In this document: positions 26,396 to 35,028 of the stretch, piece by piece
Layout: the number at the start of each line of letters is the position of its first letter
Numbering within the stretch: position 1 is the first letter of the stretch
Origin: Gemmatimonadota bacterium
GTDB taxonomy: Bacteria; Gemmatimonadota; Gemmatimonadetes; Gemmatimonadales; Gemmatimonadaceae
Assembly: GCA_027307165.1 (NCBI GenBank)
Contig: DAHUXM010000024.1
Location: forward strand, 1-64,000
DNA: 64,000 nucleotides
Direction: 5' to 3'
Notes under the pieces: model-generated
Told to the model about the DNA's origin: nothing
Database searches by the model: none
Seen by the model: only the letters and a program-made list of their open reading frames with translations
Made by a program: the position numbers and the translations under genes

Positions 26396-26663
26396 AATGT
26401 GCACCACGACCGGAAACTACTCACTCGGCCAAAAGCGCACAAAAGACACTTCCACGTATCCCACAGAAGTGCCGATCGCGGCTTCCGTCACCGGACCGAA
26501 TCGCCGGCCGCGCATACGTTGCTGGAACGTTGCCGACCACTCCCGGAAATCTCGTACTGTGGATTCGATTTCCGCGCGACGTGAAGCCAGGGATGGCGAT
26601 ACTGGATTTCGGTGTGTCGGAGCGCGAAGCGCGCGACGTGGCGACGTAGCTGTACGTGCTGCG

Positions 26664-27866
26664 CTAATACGTCAGCGTCACAATCGAGGTACCGGAGACG
26701 CCATCGCAGGTCGCAGTGATCCTTATGCCGAAGACGGTACCGTGTCTTACTGCGGTTATCGCAGCGGTGGTTGCAGCTGTGCTGGTAACGGAAACGTGGC
26801 TGCTGTCGCTGGAGCTCCAGGTGATCGTGCGACCGGTGATCACGTGACCGCTCGCGTCTACAACTCTCGCAGTCAGAGTCTTTGGATGGTTACTGGTGAG
26901 CGTGACGGAGGCAGGGCTGACGGTCACCGATGCGACAGTTGCCGGCGGCGGCGGTGGTGGTGTCGGTGTCGTTGCCGTCACCACCACCTGAGCCGTTCCG
27001 GTCTTCCCCTCGGATGTCGCGTCGATCGTCGTCGTCCCGGCGCCGATTCCCTTCACCAGACCGGCCGCGGTTACCGTGGCTATCGACGTATTCGCTGACG
27101 ACCATGTGATCGTCCGGCCGGCCAGGGTGTTTCCATTTGCATCGGTCGTGACCGCTGTCAGGGATGCCGACTGGCCGACATCAAGCGCTGCCGATCCCGG
27201 ACTTACCGCGACAGCAGCGACGGGGATCACCGTCACCGTAATTGCCGATGATGCTGTCTTGCCTTCGACAGTCCCAGTCACGGTTGCCGTTCCGGCCGCA
27301 ACGCCTGTCACCTGACCCGAGGAATTGACCGTCGCAACCTGTGGCGCAGAGCTGGCCCAGACGACCGTACGTCCGGTCAGCGTGTTCCCACCCGCGTCAT
27401 ACGCGATGCCCTGCAGAGTCACCGTTCCACCGATCGTGATCGTCGCTGTCGCCGGAGCTATGGCGACGGACGCGACGGCGACCGGTAGCACAGTCACCGG
27501 GACCACCGCCGACTGCCCCCCGGAGCTTGCCGCGATCTGGGTCGTTCCAACGCTGTGCCCGGTTACGACACCGGCCGGTGATACCGAGACGATGCTTGTG
27601 TCGTTGCTGGACCAGAAGACGGTCGCGCCGGGCACGATCTGACCGTTGGCATCGTGCACCTGCGCCTGCAGGGCGATCTGTGCGCCGACAGTGACTGCGG
27701 GTGCGTTCGGACTGATCGCTATCAGAGCGGGTGCCGGACTCGTGGGCGCCACGGAGTCCGATCCACTGCCGCCACACGCAAGAAATCCGGCGGTTACCAG
27801 GACAGCGAGGAATACCGCGGCGAAGCGATTTGCCTGAAACAATTGAGGCTGACTGCGATCCAGCAT
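26664..27866 (-). CDS. Lipoprotein with four Big_2 Ig-like repeats
   Basis: 400 residues from ATG 27866, with GGTAGG five bases upstream. The lipobox LVTAGFLACGG indicates a lipid-anchored Cys. Four bacterial Ig-like (Big_2) repeats of ~83 residues follow, each with the pattern (V/A)xVAIxPxxxxLxxG...GRTVxWxSSxxxVATV...GxATVTxTxEGK. A proline-rich linker TPTPPPPPP precedes repeat 4, which is the most diverged and ends the protein. Repeats 1-3 match repeats 1-3 of the larger protein at 28942, so the two arose by duplication. It is a surface or periplasmic scaffold protein, probably adhesive. Confidence 0.9.
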   Translation of the reverse strand: MLDRSQPQLFQANRFAAVFLAVLVTAGFLACGGSGSDSVAPTSPAPALIAISPNAPAVTVGAQIALQAQVHDANGQIVPGATVFWSSNDTSIVSVSPAGVVTGHSVGTTQIAASSGGQSAVVPVTVLPVAVASVAIAPATATITIGGTVTLQGIAYDAGGNTLTGRTVVWASSAPQVATVNSSGQVTGVAAGTATVTGTVEGKTASSAITVTVIPVAAVAVSPGSAALDVGQSASLTAVTTDANGNTLAGRTITWSSANTSIATVTAAGLVKGIGAGTTTIDATSEGKTGTAQVVVTATTPTPPPPPPATVASVTVSPASVTLTSNHPKTLTARVVDASGHVITGRTITWSSSDSSHVSVTSTAATTAAITAVRHGTVFGIRITATCDGVSGTSIVTLTY

Positions 27867-28048
27867 CGACCTACCCAACCCAATGCATTCTGAGGCGGGC
27901 TCCGGAAGGAGCTGACAAATGTGCTGTGGCGACAGAAGTTCTCATTCGGGGCCAGTGACGGAGACAGGACTCCCTTACGCACAAGTCGCGCCCATGTCAC
28001 TGGAACCGGCGGTGCAAATGCCCTCGCACCGCATGGTAGAACGGGGCT

Positions 28049-28927
28049 CTAGCGGATGCTCAGCCCAAATCCGACGGAACTCGGCCCGAACGCCAGCAGC
28101 GGTGCCGCAGACATCCCGCGCGCCGATCCCTGCGCCGCTGCCGCGCTACGGACGGAGTGTGCGTGGCTGGCGGCCTCGATTGCCGCGATGACGGCGATGC
28201 CAGCAGCCGCTCCGAGCCCCACGGCGGCGTTGGGGCGCTCGGTGCGCGTCTCGGTCGTCTGATAGGTATAGCTGTGACCGAGCGGATCGATTGCGGTGTG
28301 AGTTACCTGAACCGCCTTGTTCTGCGATTGCAGTCCGTACGCAACCGCGCCGCCGGAGACCGCCAGCACGAGCACGCCCGCAAACGGGCGATGCGTCGTC
28401 ATCTGGCCGAGTCCGGGGATGATCAGCCCGCCAAGGAACACACCAGCCGGAGCCGGCATGCGTGGGGCCGATGCAGCGACTGGTATTCGCACGACCGTGG
28501 TGTCGGGTGGAAGTGCGAGCGCGAGTTCTGCGATTCGCTGACGCACGTCGCTCGCTTCGGCGGCCCCGGGGTTGATCGCGAGAAAGCGGCAATACTCGCG
28601 CATCGCGCGCTGGTCGTGGGTGGCTTCGTATTCGCGGCCGAGTGCGTACGCGATGCTGAGATCGGTCGGATTGAGATTCGCGGCCTGTTGGTACAATGAG
28701 GTCGCGGCCGCGTTGTCACCGACGATCGACGCGGCCTGCGCGCGTCCGGCGATCAGCTGCGCGGCCGATCTTGCGCTGTCGGATACCGGAGCGAGCGGCC
28801 CCACGATACTGATGCAGCGACTCGGCAATGTCGAGTTGGGTGCGCCGGCAGACGTAACCTGCGCGTGAGCGGCAGCGCCAGCTACGGAAAACGCGATCAA
28901 CAGCAAGGTCGTTGCGCGCAGTGACAT
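28049..28927 (-). CDS. TPR-containing exported/membrane protein
   Basis: 292 residues from ATG 28927, 14 bp after the Big_2 gene. The signal peptide is LLLIAFSVAGAAAHAQ. A TPR-like helical region follows (SAAQLIAGRAQAASIVGDNAAATSLYQQAANLNPTDLSIAYALGREYEATHDQRAMREYCRFLAINPGAAEA). Then comes a hydrophobic module FLGGLIIPGLGQMTTHRPFAGVLVLAVSGGAVAYGLQ, resembling the glycine-rich DUF5683-type membrane hairpin, and a second hydrophobic stretch (VGLGAAAGIAVIAAIEAASHA). It may assemble surface components in the envelope. No enzyme motif is visible. Confidence 0.8.
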   Translation of the reverse strand: MSLRATTLLLIAFSVAGAAAHAQVTSAGAPNSTLPSRCISIVGPLAPVSDSARSAAQLIAGRAQAASIVGDNAAATSLYQQAANLNPTDLSIAYALGREYEATHDQRAMREYCRFLAINPGAAEASDVRQRIAELALALPPDTTVVRIPVAASAPRMPAPAGVFLGGLIIPGLGQMTTHRPFAGVLVLAVSGGAVAYGLQSQNKAVQVTHTAIDPLGHSYTYQTTETRTERPNAAVGLGAAAGIAVIAAIEAASHAHSVRSAAAAQGSARGMSAAPLLAFGPSSVGFGLSIR

Positions 28928-28941
28928 ACGTGACACGATAA

Positions 28942-31404
28942 TCAGGGGGTTATGGTAATGGGAGTCGAGCCTGTGGTGCCGTCTACCGTCGCGGTGATGG
29001 TGGCAGTGCCTGGCGCGACGGGAGTTACGATGCCTGCGGAATCCACCGTTACAATTGTCTGGTCTGTCGAGGCCCACGTGACGAGTCGCCCATTCAACGT
29101 GTTGCCGCCCGCATCCTTGGGCGTTGCCGTAGCTGTCGCCGTCTGACCCATTGCTAGCGGTGTCGTAACGGCAACGATTACAGACGCAACCGGCACGAGT
29201 TGGACCGTAACGGTCGTCGATCCACTCTGACCTTCGCTTGTTGCGGTGATGGTTGCGCTGCCGGAGTCGACTGCTGTAATAAGTCCGGTGTTCGGGTCAA
29301 CGGTAGCTTTTGACGAATTGTTCGACGCCCATGTGATAGTGCGCCCTGTAAGTACGAACCCTCCAGCATCCTTTGTAGTGGCAGCTAGCGTGAGTGTCTG
29401 ACCGACCGTAAGCGGTCCACCGGGCGATGCAACGGTTACTGTGGCAACAGGCGCCTGCGTCACTGTAAGCGTCGCTGTGCCGACCTTTGTTTCGCTCGTT
29501 GCGGTAACCGTGGTAGTGCCGGCGCTGACTCCTGTGACGTCGCCTGTGTTTGCGTTTATTGTCGCGACCGACGTCGATACTATCGACCACGTGACTGTGC
29601 GTCCGGACAGGGTGTTGCCGTTTGCATCTTTGGTGATCGCGGCCAGCCTTGTCGTCAGACGCTCAACTACCGACGGATTCGACGGTGAGATCGTGACGGT
29701 CGCAACCGGTATCGGAATCACGGTAATGCTTGTGCTGCCGGTCTGCCCCTCGCTGGTTCCGATAATGCTCACGGTGCCAGGTGCGACCGCTGTGACGACA
29801 CCACTCACGCTGTCGACTGTCGCCACGCCGATATTATTGGATTTCCATCTGACCGTGCGACCGGCCAGCACGTGATTGCCGGCATCTTTCATCACGGCGG
29901 TCACCGTTGTGGTGGCACCGACCTGAATAGTCGAGTTGGCCGCGCTGACGGTGACCGATGCTACCGGTACGCGAAGTACCGTGACGATAACAGATGCACT
30001 TGCCGTATCGCTTCTGGCTGTGATGGGTGCTGATCCAGGTGCGATGCCGGTGACGACACCGCTTTGTGACACCGTTGCGGCCGACGACCCGTTGTTGTTC
30101 CAGGCCACAGGACGTCCACTCAATGCATTACCAGCAGAATCGCGTACTGTGGCAGTCAGTGTCACAGTCTGACCGGAATCGATCGTTGCACCATTCGGAA
30201 CGATTGTCACAGATGCAACCGACGGCGGTGCCGGCGGCAGAACAGTTATCGTCGCACTCCCACTCTTGCCCTCGCTGGTCGCCGTGATCGTTACCGAGCC
30301 GGGCGCTATTGCGTTGACGACACCCGTGCTCGATACGGTCGCTATCGCTGTCGCACTGCTGGACCACGTAATCGCGCGCCCGGACAGCGTGGCACCGTTC
30401 GCGTCGCGCAATGTTGCCGAAAGCGTGACAGATCCACCGATGTTGAGGCTCGCTGTTCCCGGAGCCACGACGACCGACGCCACCGGAATCGGTGGTGGCG
30501 GTGTCGTCGCCGTTACGACGACCTGCGCCGTTCCCGTTCTGCCTTCCGCGGTTGCGGTGACGTTCGTGGTACCCGCACCCGTACCGGTGACGAGACCGGC
30601 CGTACTCACGGTTGCAATCGACGTATTAGCGGACGCCCACGTGACGGGGCGCCCCGCCAGCGTGTTGCCGTTCGCGTCCGTCGCAACTGCATTGAACGCC
30701 TTGGATGCTCCCACGTCGAGCGCAGCAGATCCGGGTATGACGGCAACTGATGCAACCGGAATGACGGTAACCGTGATCGCGGAGGATGCGGTCTTTCCCT
30801 CGACAGTTCCGCTCACGCTTGCCGTACCGGCGGCGATCGCGGTGACCCTGCCCGATGCATCCACCGTCGCAACCTGGGACGCCGAGCTGGCCCAGACGAT
30901 CGATCGTCCGCTTAGCGGATTGGCATTCGCGTCGTATGCTACGGTTTGCAAGGTGACAGTGCCACCGATCACGAGCGTCGCTGCCGATGGAAGCACAGCC
31001 ACCGACGCGACCGGGATCTGCTGAACCGTTACCGTCGCTACGGCAGACGCGCCGCTGGAGCTCGCCGCAATCTGCGTATTTCCGACGGACTTGCCGGTAA
31101 TGACTCCCGCCGATGACACCGTAACGACATTCGTGTCAGCGCTGGACCAGAATACGGTCGCGCCGGAAATCACCTGTCCATTCGCACCGCGTACCTCGGC
31201 CTGCAAAGTAGCCTGCGCGCCAACTGTGATCGACGGCGCGTTGGGCGTAATGGCGATCTGAACTCCACCACCACCGCCGCCGCCGGGTGACACCGAATCC
31301 GTCGAGCCGCCGCACGCGATAAGCGCGGCGGCCGCCACGATCGCACGGTGGTCGATCCAGAAATAGTGGACTCGCGACGCGAGCGATTCACGCCGCATGT
31401 GCAT
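28942..31404 (-). CDS. Large lipoprotein with nine Big_2 Ig-like repeats
   Basis: 820 residues from ATG 31404 (a second ATG at 31398). The start lies seven bases after the kinase stop. The lipobox is AAALIACGG, followed by a Gly-rich linker (SPGGGGGGG). Nine Big_2 repeats of ~82-88 residues run to the C-terminus, each opening with VASVxVxP or VATVTV and closing with TxEGxxGxxxVTV. A proline-rich linker follows repeat 3 (TTPPPPIP) and repeat 4 (PPAPPS). There is no catalytic domain and no sorting signal at the C-terminus, so it is anchored by the N-terminal lipid and could reach ~30 nm from the membrane (estimate). Confidence 0.92.
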   Translation of the reverse strand: MHMRRESLASRVHYFWIDHRAIVAAAALIACGGSTDSVSPGGGGGGGVQIAITPNAPSITVGAQATLQAEVRGANGQVISGATVFWSSADTNVVTVSSAGVITGKSVGNTQIAASSSGASAVATVTVQQIPVASVAVLPSAATLVIGGTVTLQTVAYDANANPLSGRSIVWASSASQVATVDASGRVTAIAAGTASVSGTVEGKTASSAITVTVIPVASVAVIPGSAALDVGASKAFNAVATDANGNTLAGRPVTWASANTSIATVSTAGLVTGTGAGTTNVTATAEGRTGTAQVVVTATTPPPPIPVASVVVAPGTASLNIGGSVTLSATLRDANGATLSGRAITWSSSATAIATVSSTGVVNAIAPGSVTITATSEGKSGSATITVLPPAPPSVASVTIVPNGATIDSGQTVTLTATVRDSAGNALSGRPVAWNNNGSSAATVSQSGVVTGIAPGSAPITARSDTASASVIVTVLRVPVASVTVSAANSTIQVGATTTVTAVMKDAGNHVLAGRTVRWKSNNIGVATVDSVSGVVTAVAPGTVSIIGTSEGQTGSTSITVIPIPVATVTISPSNPSVVERLTTRLAAITKDANGNTLSGRTVTWSIVSTSVATINANTGDVTGVSAGTTTVTATSETKVGTATLTVTQAPVATVTVASPGGPLTVGQTLTLAATTKDAGGFVLTGRTITWASNNSSKATVDPNTGLITAVDSGSATITATSEGQSGSTTVTVQLVPVASVIVAVTTPLAMGQTATATATPKDAGGNTLNGRLVTWASTDQTIVTVDSAGIVTPVAPGTATITATVDGTTGSTPITITP

Positions 31405-31411
31405 CCGGATC

Positions 31412-33907
31412 TCAGGCTGGTTTCTCGATGTACGTCGGGCGGAGACGATGCTCGCGTGTTCCGTCGCCCAACTGTCCATCAAGGTTGTAACCCCAGCAGA
31501 AGAGATCACCGGTCTCGGTGGTACCGCACGTGTGTGATCCAAAGGAATTCACTGTCGTGAATGCGTGACCACCGGAAACCGGTACTGGTATCGTGCGAGT
31601 GACCGTGGAGCCGTCACCAAGCTGGCCGTACGTGTTGCGGCCCCAGCACCATGCATCGCCACTCCGCGTCAACGCGCAGGTGTGCACGCTTCCCGCCGAC
31701 AACGCAACGAAGCGCGCACTGCCGCTCACTTCGGTCGGAGTGAAGTGCGTACCGTGCGTCCCATCGCCCAACTGGCCGTACTGATTGTCGCCCCAGCAAT
31801 ACGCGGCTCCGCTGGCGGTGGTGCCGCACGTGTGTGCGCTTCCCGCGCTCAGAGTCGTGAACCGAACGTCGCTTCGCACCGGCGTCGGAGTAGAGTGGTC
31901 GCCAATCGTGCCGTCACCCAGTTGTCCGGAGTCGTTCGCGCCCCAGCAGTACGCACGCCCGGCTTCGGTCAACCCGCAGACGTGGTTCCATCCAGCCGCG
32001 AGCATCGCGAACGAAACGTTCGTGGCAACCTTCTCGGGTGTGACTCGCTCGCTCGCGGCTCCGTCTCCGATCTGACCGCGGTTTCCCGCGCCCCAGCAGT
32101 ACGCGGTGCCATCGCTTGCCAGACCGCAGCTGAATCCCGCACCACTCACGACGGATGTCAGCGACCGTGCCAGTGCGGCACGCATCGGTGTGTCGTGCGA
32201 CGCGTGGGTACCGTCGCCGAGCTGCCCGTGGTCGTTGTTACCCCAGCAGTAAACCGTGCCGCGTGCAAGCGCGCAGGTGTGTGACAGACCGGCGGATATG
32301 CTGGAGAAGTGCGTGCTGCCAGTAACCGCAGTCGGTGTTGGCGCTGCACCCTGCGATGTGCCCGTGCCGAGCTGGCCGCTGCTGTTGGCGCCCCAGCAAT
32401 ACGTAGCGCCAGCCAGCGCAATGAGACAGGTGTGTGCACCACCAGCCGCGATCGTCGAGCGGCCACTCGCCACTACGAGCAGTGGCGTCGGCGCCGCAGG
32501 AAGCGGCATCGTCGCCGGTACGTTCGCCTGTGCTGCGGATTCCGGCACTGTCGCGCCCGTCATCGAGCCCGCAACCGAACCTGCCGCTGCACCCTTTGGC
32601 GTGCCAGCCGCTTGATTCGGCTTGAGCGCGCTCGAGTCGTGCGCAGCCGCGGCTGCGATTGCGGCTGAATCGACGCTCGTTGCAGATGGATCGGTCGCCG
32701 ATTGCGCCGCGCCGGCCGCAGGTACGATTCCAGCGCCGACGGAGTCGTATCTGCCGTAGTTGCTGACTGGTGAATGAGGTACGGGAGCGGCGGCCGCATG
32801 CTTCGGCGCGGTGCGCGTTGCACCGCTGCTTCCACCGCTGATGAGCGGCACCCAGTTCGAGACGGGCCACGCAAACAGCAACGTGGCGCTCACGAGCGCA
32901 GCGCCGATCGCCGCGAATGGTGCAACTCGGCGAATCCTGCTCCGAACCTGGCGCGCCGGCGAGATCGTCATGGCGATGGTCTCATCCGGCGCGGGCGCGG
33001 CGAATTCACGCCTGCGCGGGATCGGCGCATCGGATATGAGCGCGTCGCGGAACTGCGCGGCGGACTGCCACCGGTCGGCTGGAGACTTCTCGAGCAGCCG
33101 CTCGATCGCTGCCACCAGTCGCACCGGCGTTTCCGGGCGCAGTGCGTCGATTGCCGCAAGCTGGTCGTGCTTCTGATGATAGATGACGTTGTACAACGTC
33201 TCGCCATCCCACGGCCTCCGCCCGGTCAGCATTTCCCAGCCGACGAGTCCGAGACTGTAGAGATCGCTGCGACCATCGACGAGCGATCCGTCGATCTGCT
33301 CCGGCGCCATGTAGGTCGGAGTTCCAATCGCGACGCCGGCGAGCGTCAGTTGCTGCGTGTCGTTGCTGACCGAGCGCGCGATGCCGAAATCGGCGAGCAA
33401 CGCGCGGCCGGATGATTCGTCGATGAAGATGTTCTCAGGCTTGACGTCGCGGTGCACGATGCCCCGCTCGTGCGCGAAGCTCAGTGCAGCGGCGATGTCG
33501 CTGAGTATGCACGTCGCCTGATCGAATGCGATCTTCGGCCCGTCGCGCAGCATCTGCTTGAGCGTTCGGCCCGGCACGTGATCCATCACCAGCCCGAACC
33601 CCACCGCTTCGATCCACCGCACGGAGTGCGTCGCAACGATGTTCGGATGCTGCAGCTGCGCAACCAGGCGCGCCTCGCGATCGAAGCGTGCGAGCGCCTC
33701 CTCATCGTCGAGGTGTTTGGTGTGAATCACCTTGACGGCGCGCTCGATCCCTGTTGCACGCTCGCGCATCAGATAGACGATCGCCATGCCGCCGCGGCCG
33801 ATCTCACGAATCAGCTCGTACGAATCGCTGAACGGAGCGGCACCAGCGAGATCCGGCGGCGGATTCAGCGGGGGTTGCGCCAGGCTATCCGGGAACATCA
33901 TGTCCAT
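31412..33907 (-). CDS. Receptor-like Ser/Thr kinase with extracytoplasmic seven-blade RCC1 propeller
   Basis: 831 residues. The cytoplasmic kinase (residues ~30-290) has IGRGGMAIVYL, Lys59 in AVKVI, HRDVKPEN (152-159), DFG (173-175) and APE in YMAPEQ. Residues ~325-360 contain one membrane helix (VAPFAAIGAALVSATLLFAWPVSNWV). An Ala/Pro/Ser-rich linker of ~120 residues follows. The C-terminal ~370 residues contain seven RCC1 repeats, each with H(T)C...YCWG and GxxxxGQLGDGT. Every blade carries two cysteines, fitting disulfides outside the membrane. The FHA gene lies directly upstream and Big_2 lipoprotein downstream. The sensor ligand is unknown. Confidence 0.95.
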   Translation of the reverse strand: MDMMFPDSLAQPPLNPPPDLAGAAPFSDSYELIREIGRGGMAIVYLMRERATGIERAVKVIHTKHLDDEEALARFDREARLVAQLQHPNIVATHSVRWIEAVGFGLVMDHVPGRTLKQMLRDGPKIAFDQATCILSDIAAALSFAHERGIVHRDVKPENIFIDESSGRALLADFGIARSVSNDTQQLTLAGVAIGTPTYMAPEQIDGSLVDGRSDLYSLGLVGWEMLTGRRPWDGETLYNVIYHQKHDQLAAIDALRPETPVRLVAAIERLLEKSPADRWQSAAQFRDALISDAPIPRRREFAAPAPDETIAMTISPARQVRSRIRRVAPFAAIGAALVSATLLFAWPVSNWVPLISGGSSGATRTAPKHAAAAPVPHSPVSNYGRYDSVGAGIVPAAGAAQSATDPSATSVDSAAIAAAAAHDSSALKPNQAAGTPKGAAAGSVAGSMTGATVPESAAQANVPATMPLPAAPTPLLVVASGRSTIAAGGAHTCLIALAGATYCWGANSSGQLGTGTSQGAAPTPTAVTGSTHFSSISAGLSHTCALARGTVYCWGNNDHGQLGDGTHASHDTPMRAALARSLTSVVSGAGFSCGLASDGTAYCWGAGNRGQIGDGAASERVTPEKVATNVSFAMLAAGWNHVCGLTEAGRAYCWGANDSGQLGDGTIGDHSTPTPVRSDVRFTTLSAGSAHTCGTTASGAAYCWGDNQYGQLGDGTHGTHFTPTEVSGSARFVALSAGSVHTCALTRSGDAWCWGRNTYGQLGDGSTVTRTIPVPVSGGHAFTTVNSFGSHTCGTTETGDLFCWGYNLDGQLGDGTREHRLRPTYIEKPA

Positions 33908-33919
33908 CGTGCGTGACTA

Positions 33920-34720
33920 TCAGCTCGCGAGGAAGCGCAGCGCCACTTCACCCAGCTCGATGCAGTCGCCGTTGGATAGTTTCCGCGCGGTGCCGCCGTT
34001 GAGCAGCGCCCGATTGTTCACGAGTACAGGATTGGTCTTCGACAGGTTCGTGATCGTCCAGTGACCATCCACGAAATCGATGCGCGCATGGCGACGGCTG
34101 ACCGTGGGTGCCTCGAGCGTGATGTGCCGGTACGGCGGACCAGTCTCGCGTCCTACCACGATGTGCGGCGCCTCGCCGATCCTGCTCACCAGCCGAAAAT
34201 CCTTTCCGGCCGCCTCGCCGGAAAGGACGTGGAGCCGGCCGGGCAGGATCTGCACGGCCTCGTCCATCGGCCGGTGGAAGACGACCGTGGCGTCGGGCGA
34301 CGGCTCGTCCATGTCATCGCCTTCTTCGATGCCACCCCGCACGTCGGCCATCGGCGCGACGCGAATCGGTTCTACGGGAAGGTCGACCGAAGGCGTCTGG
34401 CGCCGTCCGGTGGCCGTGTTATCGGCCGCTTCCTGGTAATCCGCGCGCCTGTCGAACGGTCGTTCGAAAGGCTCTTCGTCCGTTTCCGCCGTTTCTTCGA
34501 CGGGGGTACGCATCTGGGGACGAGCGCGCCACGAAACGGTTCCAGCGGGCTGGATGTCGGACGAGTCCGGCGAGGTCGGAATTATCAAGAATGGGAGCGG
34601 CGGCTCGACATACTGCCTGCGCTTCGCGGCGGAGCGGTTGAATAGAAGGTCGCGGTTCACCACGACCACCGGTCCGACGACGAAGAGCAGGAGAGCTACT
34701 ATTACCAGTGCGATGTCCAT
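33920..34720 (-). CDS. Membrane-anchored FHA-domain protein
   Basis: 266 residues. An N-terminal membrane helix (MDIALVIVALLLFVVGPVVVV) is followed by a long acidic/proline-rich linker with several Thr that could be phosphorylated (RTPVEETAETDEEP). A C-terminal FHA domain (~170-266) contains HIVVGRETGPPYRHITLEAPTVSRRHARIDFVDGHWTITNLSKTNPVLVNNRAL, which has the phosphothreonine-binding Arg, SRRH and Asn of functional FHA domains. The stop lies 12 bp upstream of the Ser/Thr kinase gene, so it is a probable partner or substrate of that kinase. Confidence 0.93.
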   Translation of the reverse strand: MDIALVIVALLLFVVGPVVVVNRDLLFNRSAAKRRQYVEPPLPFLIIPTSPDSSDIQPAGTVSWRARPQMRTPVEETAETDEEPFERPFDRRADYQEAADNTATGRRQTPSVDLPVEPIRVAPMADVRGGIEEGDDMDEPSPDATVVFHRPMDEAVQILPGRLHVLSGEAAGKDFRLVSRIGEAPHIVVGRETGPPYRHITLEAPTVSRRHARIDFVDGHWTITNLSKTNPVLVNNRALLNGGTARKLSNGDCIELGEVALRFLAS

Positions 34721-35028
34721 CTGAGCAGTAGTGGAAATCAGAACCCGGACTTCGCCGGCTGGGTACCAGCCAGCGCCACCTGCAATCCAATGAACCCGAT
34801 CCTGGGGTCCACCATCGGATCACACTACCTCGCCGCAAGGTACGCCAGCCTCTCCGCGGTGATGACGTCACGCGGCGGCCCGATTTCTCCGTATACCGCA
34901 CAAGACGGGCCCATGTTGCCTGTTCTGGAAAATAAGGGCTGGCCGCCAGGACCGTGAGGACTTCCGTCCGGCCGGCACCCCCCGGTGCGCGCGGGGGTAC
35001 TGGCCTACGGCGGAATGACGGCTCTTCT
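34721..35028. other. 308-bp intergenic region without recognisable feature
   Basis: This stretch separates the FHA gene start from the S9 peptidase stop, both on the minus strand. It should contain the promoter of the FHA-kinase operon and the terminator of the peptidase gene. I see no clear -10/-35 pair, no hairpin with T-run, and no protein-like frame. Confidence 0.5.

Noticed and set aside
26664-31404. Plus-strand frames rich in TVTVPATT-type repeats opposite the Big_2 genes
   Set aside because: They mirror the Ig repeats in antisense; the minus strand has signal sequences, lipoboxes and canonical Big_2 repeats.
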